From contig JAKLKC010000002.1 in the NCBI GenBank assembly GCA_023150875.1, positions 1 to 64,000 of the forward strand: a stretch of 64,000 bases of DNA, read 5' to 3'. This stretch comes from Myxococcota bacterium. GTDB taxonomy: Bacteria; Myxococcota_A; UBA796; UBA9615; JAKLKC01. This document shows, one piece after another, positions 60,501 through 64,000 of the stretch. Within the stretch, counting starts at the first letter, position 1; each line of letters starts with the position of its first letter. The position numbers were made by a program, and so were the translations under genes. The notes under the pieces were generated by a model. It was given only the letters and a program-made list of their open reading frames with translations. It had not been told where the DNA came from and made no database searches.

Positions 60501-61465
60501 CACTCCCTCAGGTAGCCCGCGTTGGGGGAGCACTCGATGTACCCGTCGCCGTCGTTGTCGACCTCGTCGCCGGGGACCGTGCCGTCGCAGTTGTTGTCCA
60601 GGCCGTCGCACTTCTCGGTGGCCCCCGGCTCGGTGTAGGCGTTCCCGTCGTCGCAGTCGCCGCCGCACCCGGTGGTGCCGTCGCCGTCCCGGTCGGAGCA
60701 CTCCGGGGGCGGCACGAACCGCAGGCCGAAGTGGCCGTCCCCGTCGGGGTCCGCGCCGTCGGCGTAGCTCTGGAGGCCCAGGGCGTTGCAGCCGTAAGTC
60801 AGGGTGGAGGATCCGCCGTCGGTGATGCCGATGGAGGCGCTCTGGCCGTAGTTGTGGGCGTTGCCGGCGGCGAAGTAGGTGTCGTCGTAGAAGACCTCGA
60901 TGATGTTGGTGTTCTCGTGGAGCTTGACCTCGAAGGTGATGGTGTAGGACTCGTTCCCCCCGTAGTAGTTCGTCTGGTACCACTCGGCGATGAACGTGCG
61001 GTTGGGGCTCCCCCCCACGGTGTCGTACCACACGCCCCGGTCGCCGGCGTCCGTCGACTTCAGGTCGTCCCAGAACGGGGCGATCATCGGGTGCCCGGCG
61101 GAGGAGAGGGGGCAGGGGTTGTTGTAGTCGGCGGCGTACCCGTCGAAGGAGAGGGCGCCGTTGGCGCTCAGGGTGACCGCGGTGTAGGTGTCGCCATAGA
61201 ACTTGAAGTCGAACCCCAGGGAGACGGTCTGGGCGCCCTCGTCACCGAGGTTGAGCTTGTTGGCGGCGAACTCGTAGTCGAAGTCCCACGGTCCCCCGAA
61301 GGTCCCCTCGTCGATCCACAGGTAGCCGTATAGGTCCGGGCCTCCGGTGTCGGCGGTGGCCACTGAGGGCGCCAGCCCGGCGAGCAGGGAGAGGAGGGCC
61401 GCGGCCGCGTGGCGGGGCCGGGTGGTGGGGCGGGTGGGGGCGGCGAGGTGGGTGGGGTGGGGCAC
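54503..61465 (-). CDS. Giant MopE-repeat surface protein (probable in-frame fusion)
   Basis: About 2,320 residues. Start GTG 61465 has GGAGG 6 nt upstream and gives a signal peptide (ALLSLLAGLAPSVATAD); the ORF-track start at 62677 runs through another gene's antisense. Order: nidogen-like beta domain (~25-235: VSLGFDFKFYGDTYTAVTLSANGALSF, APFWDDLKS, YTITFEVKLHENTNIIEVFYDD); one MopE repeat; a ~200-residue flavodoxin/GATase-like domain (~325-525: NVAVFYDDLPWWDVYSVQDLLDAEGISYTTYG, VVILSDQSSTFYTRM, VLELHGADRGWHGGDW); about 26 further MopE repeats; a MYXO-CTERM-like end (CGGCDSRG, LAAGLALGLLIPL, RRRR ~1740). The frame then continues into a lipoprotein-type signal (AAVVSAVALLALPGC), two choice-of-anchor/ASH-like Ig domains (ITPDIVDFGAVLVGSDPVRDVFLDNAG; VYPALVDFGPVEPGDPQHASVTVRNEG) and about seven more MopE repeats, stopping at DGFVDE. 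Cation-binding surface fibre likely; biochemical function unknown. Confidence 0.8.
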   Translation of the reverse strand: MPHPTHLAAPTRPTTRPRHAAAALLSLLAGLAPSVATADTGGPDLYGYLWIDEGTFGGPWDFDYEFAANKLNLGDEGAQTVSLGFDFKFYGDTYTAVTLSANGALSFDGYAADYNNPCPLSSAGHPMIAPFWDDLKSTDAGDRGVWYDTVGGSPNRTFIAEWYQTNYYGGNESYTITFEVKLHENTNIIEVFYDDTYFAAGNAHNYGQSASIGITDGGSSTLTYGCNALGLQSYADGADPDGDGHFGLRFVPPPECSDRDGDGTTGCGGDCDDGNAYTEPGATEKCDGLDNNCDGTVPGDEVDNDGDGYIECSPNAGYLRECPLRPRNVAVFYDDLPWWDVYSVQDLLDAEGISYTTYGSSSFGVASLSSFDKVVILSDQSSTFYTRMQSNLSWLNTWVSGDECRVLELHGADRGWHGGDWSNGPGSITQANDYNNQVSFAAPTHRFLNTPYSVPEADVEDLNYTSHGTLSVPGAYTSVINKQGTSSPVLAETEYGAGVIFATTIVIEPTFWSGTFNLLPNVLLATRADSYSLVGGGDCADGDPNRNPGRTESCNAIDDDCDGTVDEGYDTDGDGWTTCGGDCNDGNAGINPGRLEACNAVDDDCDGATDEGFDTDGDGYTTCNGDCNDSNAAIYPGRAEVCNGADDDCDGLTDEGYDLDGDGYTSCGGDCNDGNNAIRPGAAESCDGIDQDCDGIVDDGFDADGDGYTSCGGDCNDGNATIKPGAVETCDGVDQDCDGTVDEGFDGDGDGYTSCGGDCNDGNAAMNPGVADLCDGIDNNCNGVIDENSDNDGDGWTTCDGDCNDGNAAVYPGHAEVCNGIDDDCDLAIDEGYDADGDGYTSCGGDCNDGNAGIRPYATETCNLVDDDCDGVTDEGFDADADGYTSCNGDCNDGNALVNPSRAEACNAIDDDCDGATDEGFDADGDGWTTCAGDCNDGNAGVRPGAYETCNGVDDDCDGATDEGYDADGDGYTTCGGDCDDADATVSPGRAEACNFVDDDCDGSVDEGFDNDHDTWTACEGDCDDGSATVYPGAPESCNARDDDCDGGIDEGFDADGDGTTTCAGDCNDANPYVEPGATETCNGLDDDCDLSVDEGYDLDSDGYTTCAGDCDDHAASVYPGAGEPCNGIDDDCDGSVDENDDADGDGWATCGGDCQDGNPAIHPEAPEACNGVDDDCDGLVDEESDADGDGVTVCGGDCRDTDDSVFPGATEVPYDGIDQDCNGTDLVDVDGDGHPAAIVGGTDCDDGNASVHPGAVEVPYNGVDDDCAGGDELDADGDGYDTWFLGGEDCHDGDASIHPGALEGPDGVDEDCDGVVDEGTHAWDDDGDGATELSGDCDDSDPTVYPGAPELDDGIDNDCDGFTDEGAPDVDDDGDGYSEDAGDCDDTDDEVHPGAPELSNSVDDDCDGAIDEGTGGTDEDGDGFAESGGDCNDARDDTHPGAVELPDGADNDCDGVVDETTELYDDDGDGYSEVAGDCNDGDPLVSPGAVEVLDGVDNDCDGVVDGGVSDTADGDGDGYAPAGGDCDDDDPSAYPGAPEEADGVDDDCDGEVDEGTVASDDDGDGFSEEQGDCHDGDPGIHPDAEEEVNGVDDDCDGRVDEGTSQSDDDGDGFSEDQGDCDDADEDVHPGAGEVADGVDEDCDGVTDEGTDAFDDDGDGHSEDQGDCDDAEAFTNPDAIEDCDGMDNDCDGEVDPGCGDDSEGDGEVDPGDCGGCDSRGRGQGGGLAAGLALGLLIPLRRRRTFPRAAVVSAVALLALPGCTDVNINASTPELRITPDIVDFGAVLVGSDPVRDVFLDNAGSGTMTVLGLVLDDPGGDFEVVTGIEGDIGPGEVAQIQVAYHPRIEGDDRAVLTININAQGAEGSQELVLRGSARSGALAVYPALVDFGPVEPGDPQHASVTVRNEGVADLNLLRAEVESGEAFSVSLPASVGALPLALREGEELVLTVTFAPAEVAAAAGSLVIETDDAARPLVDVPLYGNDCTATHHQGFDLDGDGYACGADCFEGDADSHPGAPELADGLDNDCDGTVDEGTENYDDDGDGHAEVGGDCNDADADVFPGGTEVSNGVDDDCDGLTDEGTEDSDDDLDGYSEVGGDCDDGDPTVYPGAPEDGGAGDASGDGLDNDCDGLTDEGTRASDDDHDGYSEDEGDCDDSDDDVYPGAPDGGPGLDWDCDGTATGADDADGDGWGPAGGDCNDAVPTIHPGATELANGLDDDCDGTVDEGTVLRDDDGDGRSENQGDCNDGLADVYPGAAEVMDGVDNNCDGRVDEGTTAYDDDRDGFTEAGGDCDDTRADVRPGALEVPNGRDDDCDGFVDE

Positions 61466-61545
61466 GAGACCCTCCAGTCCGGACCGCCGGACGCTAGCAC
61501 CCGCGCGCCAGGATCCGCAACTCCGACGCGGGATCCGGCCCGGGT

Positions 61546-62337
61546 TTACCGGCCCCCGCCGATCCGGCGCGCCAGCCACAGCGGCGGCCCCAGGACGCCA
61601 AGGGCCACCGCGAGGGCCAGGGCGCCGCAAGTGGCGGCCGCCGTCATCCAGGACAAGGCGGCGACGACCGGCCTCGTCGCGGCGGCGAGGGCGGCGGCGT
61701 GGGCGGGGAGGTGGGCCGCCAGGGCCCCGAGGCAGCCCCACAGGAGGACCGCCACCGCCAGGGGAGGGCCGGCGATGCGGAAGTCCGCGGCGCTCGGGTG
61801 GGCCTCCGCTCCCAGGAGCACCGCGCCCGCGAAGAACGCCCAGGTGCGGGGAGCGCCCCAGTCCAGGTCCCGCAGCGCGCCGGCGAGGTCCCGGGCCACG
61901 TCGGCGGCGCTCCCGCCGAGGTCGGGGCGGGGCAGCTCCACTCCGGTGACGCTCGCAAGCGCTGGGAGCAGGAGGGCTCCGGCGGCGAGGGGCGAGAGCC
62001 CCACCGCCAGGTCCCGCACCGCCGGCACCGCCCACGGCGCCCACGGTGCGCCGGTGCGGCACAGGCCGCGGCGGTCGGGGTCGTTGAAGCTGAAACGCAG
62101 CTCCGCGACCCGGTAGCCCGAGACCCAGGCGGCGACGGCGTGGCTGACTTCGTGCACGAGGTTGGCGGGGGCACGGAGCCACGCGAAGGCGGCGACTCCG
62201 CCGCTCCGGGGGAACAGGGCCGCCGCCGCCCCCGCCAGCAACCGGACGAAGACGACCCTGGAGAGCACGAACAGGGCGGACGTCGCCAGGAGAAGGGGAA
62301 GGAGAGCGGAGAGGGCATGGAAGAACCCGGTCGCCAT
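61546..62337 (-). CDS. Polytopic membrane protein with HExxH (M50-like)
   Basis: Protein of 263 residues from ATG 62337; the preceding 52 ORF codons arise from a hexamer repeat. Helices: ALLPLLLATSALFVLSRVVFVRLLAGAAAAL, LVHEVSHAVAAWVSG, DLAVGLSPLAAGALLLPAL, TWAFFAGAVLLGA, GPPLAVAVLLWGCLGALAAHL, ALSWMTAAATCGALALAVALGVLG. H62EVSH66 lies in a hydrophobic stretch as in site-2 proteases, but the second zinc-ligand motif (NPDG/LDG) is not seen, so catalysis is uncertain. SD-like GGGAGG abuts the ATG directly, an odd spacing. It is 80 nt upstream of the giant surface protein gene and may act on it or on similar proteins. Confidence 0.65.
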   Translation of the reverse strand: MATGFFHALSALLPLLLATSALFVLSRVVFVRLLAGAAAALFPRSGGVAAFAWLRAPANLVHEVSHAVAAWVSGYRVAELRFSFNDPDRRGLCRTGAPWAPWAVPAVRDLAVGLSPLAAGALLLPALASVTGVELPRPDLGGSAADVARDLAGALRDLDWGAPRTWAFFAGAVLLGAEAHPSAADFRIAGPPLAVAVLLWGCLGALAAHLPAHAAALAAATRPVVAALSWMTAAATCGALALAVALGVLGPPLWLARRIGGGR

Positions 62338-62463
62338 CCTCCCATGGTATTCCGCCGCCCCCCCGGTGTCCGGTGGGGGCCGCGCCGACCTGGACCTCGG
62401 GCGGCTCGGCGCGGCGCGGTGCGGGTCCCGTGTCCGCGTTCGTGCTGTTGCTCGATCCCCGGC

Positions 62464-62497
62464 GGGCACGGGCTCGGGCACGGGCTCGGGCACGACG
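62464..62497. repeat. GGGCAC/GGGCTC hexamer tract
   Basis: GGCACGGGCTCGGGCACGGGCTCGGGCACG lies in the divergent region between the HExxH gene and the small basic protein gene. It is the reverse complement of GTGCCC GAGCCC units, the fourth locus of this hexamer family. Confidence 0.75.
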
Positions 62498-62589
62498 GGG
62501 CGGCGACGGTGGCGGAGCCGATCCCCCCGACTTCTGGGCGCCGACGCGGCCAGGACGGACTCCAGCCGCCTGGCTTCGCGCCGAGGAGA

Positions 62590-62598
62590 TGTGATACT
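62590..62598 (+). promoter_or_regulatory. Extended -10 (TGtGATACT) before the 43-residue gene
   Basis: TGTGATACT is an extended -10-like element 68 nt upstream of ATG 62667, with a weak CTGGCT at a 17-nt spacing (62570-62575). It would drive the small basic protein and the hydrolase. Confidence 0.4.
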
Positions 62599-62666
62599 TT
62601 CCCTCGCCCTCGCGGCCGTCCCCGGGCGGGGCCGACGCCGTCGAGGCGAGAGGCGTAGGGAAGAAG

Positions 62667-62798
62667 ATGGCCTTCAAGCGTCAGATCTCGAAGAGCGGCA
62701 ACCGCGCCCGGGTGCGGCTGCGCAAGACCGCCCGCTACCGCGCGAAGCTCCGCGCCAAGGACCGCAAGCGCAAGCTGCGGGCGAAGCGGGCGATCTGA
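62667..62798 (+). CDS. 43-residue very basic protein
   Basis: Too short for the ORF track. ATG 62667 is preceded by AGGGAAGAAG; the frame reads MAFKRQISKS, then a Lys/Arg-rich helix (RVRLRKTARYRAKLRAKDRKRKLRAKRAI) and TGA. Nearly half the residues are Lys or Arg. Size and composition fit a ribosome- or nucleic-acid-associated small protein; no named family is claimed. It is 17 nt upstream of the alpha/beta hydrolase gene with a promoter-like element before it. Codon use is like neighbouring real genes (G/C third positions), which supports coding. Confidence 0.7.
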   Translation: MAFKRQISKSGNRARVRLRKTARYRAKLRAKDRKRKLRAKRAI

Positions 62799-62815
62799 GC
62801 CGCCCCAGGGACGGA

Positions 62816-63940
62816 ATGCCCCGAGCCGGTGGCGCGATGACCGAGGAGCCCGAGGGCACGGCGGAGTTCGTCGTGCTCGAGGAGTCCATCGTCGATCAGG
62901 CGATCGCCGACGGGCGGCGCGGCGAGTTCCGCAAGCAGGTGATCCGGGCCGACTGCCCCTCGGGGCGGGCCCTGGCTCTCGTGCGCAAGCAGGCGGCCGT
63001 GGGCTCGGACCGCGGGCCGGTGCTGCTGATCCATGGATGGGGGCAGAATCGGTACTCCTGGCACCTGTCGGAGCGGAGCTTCGCCAACTACCTCGCGGAC
63101 CGCGGCTACGACGTCTTCAACCTGGAGCTCACCGGCCACGGGCGCTCCAAGGACTTCGGGACCGCGCCGGCCGAGCGCTTCGAGGACTACGTCCAGGACG
63201 CCTGCGCGGTGGTCCGGGCGGTGAGCCGCGCGTCGTCGGGGGGCGGCGTGTTCCTGCTGGGCCACAGCCTCGGCGGCACCGTCTGCTATGCCGCGGCCTC
63301 CCGGGTGGCGCCCCTGCTGGCGGGGATCGTGACCTTCGCCGGCCTGTTCACCTTCGGCCGGGGGAACCCCACGACGCTGCGCCTGGCGCGGCTGGCCCGG
63401 CGCCTCGCCGGAGATCGCCAGGTCCGGGCTTCCTTCAAGATGAGCATCATCGCCCGGGCGATGGACGGGGTCCTGGGCCTGGTGGATGACTTCTTCTGGT
63501 CCTTCCCCCTCGCCGGGTGGTACCCCGGCAGCGTCGAGCCCCACGTGCTCCGGGAGAGGCTGAACCGGGGACTCGACTGGACCGGCATCAACATCCTGAT
63601 GACGATGCTGAGGTGGGCCGCCGACGGGGAGCTGACGGGCGAGTGCGGCAGGGACTACGGGGCGGAGTTCGCCGCCCTGGACGTGCCGCTGCTCGTGCTT
63701 GCCGGCGACGAGGACAGGATGCTGCCCCCCGAGGACGCCCGGCCGGCCTTCGAGCGGTCGGACAGCCGGGACAAGACGTTCAAGCTCCTCAGCCCCGACC
63801 GCGAGGAGGGCCACTGGGGCCACCTCGACATCCTGCTGGGGAGGCTCGCCCCCCGGTACGTCTGGCCCCTCTGCGCGGACTGGATGGACGCGCGGTGTGC
63901 CCCCCGGGGACGCGCGCCCCGAGCGGCGCTCAGCGCTTGA
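62816..63940 (+). CDS. Alpha/beta hydrolase
   Basis: Protein of 374 residues from ATG 62816 (AGGGACGGA upstream); a second ATG 7 codons on is possible. After an N-terminal ~40-residue acidic helix the hydrolase fold is complete: VLLIHGWGQNRYSWHLSERSFANYLADRGYDVFNLELTGHGRSKDFG, nucleophile elbow LLGHSLGGTVCY (Ser151), AGLFTFGRGNPTTLRLARL, Asp in LVLAGDEDRMLPPEDARPAF and His in EEGHWGHLDILLG. Membrane-lipid or polyester hydrolases and thioesterases look like this; substrate unknown. No signal peptide, so probably cytosolic. Its 3' end overlaps the convergent partial gene by 11 nt. Confidence 0.87.
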   Translation: MPRAGGAMTEEPEGTAEFVVLEESIVDQAIADGRRGEFRKQVIRADCPSGRALALVRKQAAVGSDRGPVLLIHGWGQNRYSWHLSERSFANYLADRGYDVFNLELTGHGRSKDFGTAPAERFEDYVQDACAVVRAVSRASSGGGVFLLGHSLGGTVCYAAASRVAPLLAGIVTFAGLFTFGRGNPTTLRLARLARRLAGDRQVRASFKMSIIARAMDGVLGLVDDFFWSFPLAGWYPGSVEPHVLRERLNRGLDWTGINILMTMLRWAADGELTGECGRDYGAEFAALDVPLLVLAGDEDRMLPPEDARPAFERSDSRDKTFKLLSPDREEGHWGHLDILLGRLAPRYVWPLCADWMDARCAPRGRAPRAALSA

Positions 63941-64000
63941 TCACCTCGGCGTCGTCCCCGCTGTAGCGCACCTCGATCCGCCAGGACTCCGGCGCCTTGC
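63930..64000 (-). CDS. 3' end of an unidentified gene
   Basis: The minus strand is open from the window edge to a TGA at 63932-63930, coding for KAPESWRIEVRYSGDDAEVIKR. The strand-like WRIEVRYSGDD looks like a protein end rather than noise, but only 22 residues are visible. No family can be assigned. Confidence 0.45.
   Translation of the reverse strand, partial: KAPESWRIEVRYSGDDAEVIKR

Noticed and set aside
54848-61333. 2161-residue plus-strand ORF of Val/Ala/Gly/Arg
   Set aside because: It is antisense to the MopE-repeat gene; lack of stops follows from the periodic GAC/TGC-rich repeats. It has no ribosome-binding site or recognisable domain.
61466-62677. N-terminal extension of the 2724-residue ORF
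   Set aside because: It crosses the frame of the HExxH membrane gene and a hexamer repeat and contains no signal peptide; GTG 61465 with GGAGG is a better start.
1-64000. tRNA, rRNA, insertion sequences, prophage genes
   Set aside because: None was recognised by eye on either strand; tRNA-sized cloverleafs could not be excluded without a covariance search.

Overview
The window is a visibly very GC-rich (mostly G/C third positions), gene-dense bacterial chromosome segment. Several features point to a deltaproteobacterial / Myxococcota-like lineage. These are C-terminal tails of the MYXO-CTERM type (Cys-containing motif, hydrophobic helix, Arg cluster), secreted proteins with long acidic (DDDxx)n linkers, MopE-type 'GGDCNDG...CDGIDDDCDG' repeats, an outer-membrane beta-barrel gene overlapping a TPR gene, and a Ser/Thr kinase with an extracytoplasmic C-terminus. 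No rRNA, tRNA, CRISPR array, transposase or phage gene was recognised, so this reads as chromosomal backbone with an unusually large secreted and surface protein load. The first ~300 bases are an extreme G-rich tract and may lie near a contig edge.

Layout: 1-3882 (minus) holds a partial Pro-rich membrane protein, an HhH DNA-binding protein, a pentaheme cytochrome lipoprotein, a radical SAM protein and a DUF1328 membrane peptide. 4046-8286 (plus) holds a tandem alpha/beta-hydrolase lipoprotein, an aldo/keto reductase and a PlsC-like acyltransferase. 8303-12124 (minus) is a vWA lipoprotein / OM beta-barrel / TPR operon that recalls the Glt envelope machinery. 12318-19522 (plus) holds a GT-C membrane glycosyltransferase, a MYXO-CTERM metalloprotease, PlsB and an overlapping patatin. 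19533-22280 (minus) holds YggU, DivIVA and gamma-glutamyltransferase. 22449-27654 (plus) is a tandem pair of MopE-repeat lipoproteins. 28120-36602 (plus) holds an MCE/MlaD protein, an ABC-2-like permease, a YfbK-like vWA lipoprotein, then an overlapping lipoprotein / TPR / Ser-Thr kinase operon.

36645-44239 (minus) is a catabolic operon (aldehyde dehydrogenase, glutaryl-CoA dehydrogenase, 180-kDa-type NAD-glutamate dehydrogenase). It lies behind a near-consensus sigma70 promoter and fits lysine/glutarate breakdown with glutamate recycling. 44615-46320 (plus) holds an envelope lipoprotein and an alpha/beta hydrolase. 46288-49972 (minus) holds a DDD-linker MYXO-CTERM protein, an FHA protein, ArgS and a 61-residue conserved-looking protein. 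50031-52942 is a divergent pair of units around a palindromic operator: a Rossmann/DUF2520 protein on one side, and enoyl-CoA hydratase, BKACE and a stand-alone biotin carrier on the other.

53301-62337 (minus) is the most striking region. It appears to be one transcription unit coding for an HExxH membrane protein, a ~2,320-residue surface protein with about 34 MopE repeats, and a glycosyltransferase whose start overlaps the giant gene's stop. Inside the giant ORF a MYXO-CTERM tail runs, without a stop codon, straight into a lipoprotein-type signal peptide. The window ends with a 43-residue very basic protein (absent from the ORF track), an alpha/beta hydrolase and the 3' end of a minus-strand gene.

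Intergenic DNA carries two dispersed repeat families: a ~167-bp element with a perfectly conserved 71-bp core (two copies), and degenerate hexamer tracts built on GTGCCC/GAGCCC/GTGTTC (four loci).
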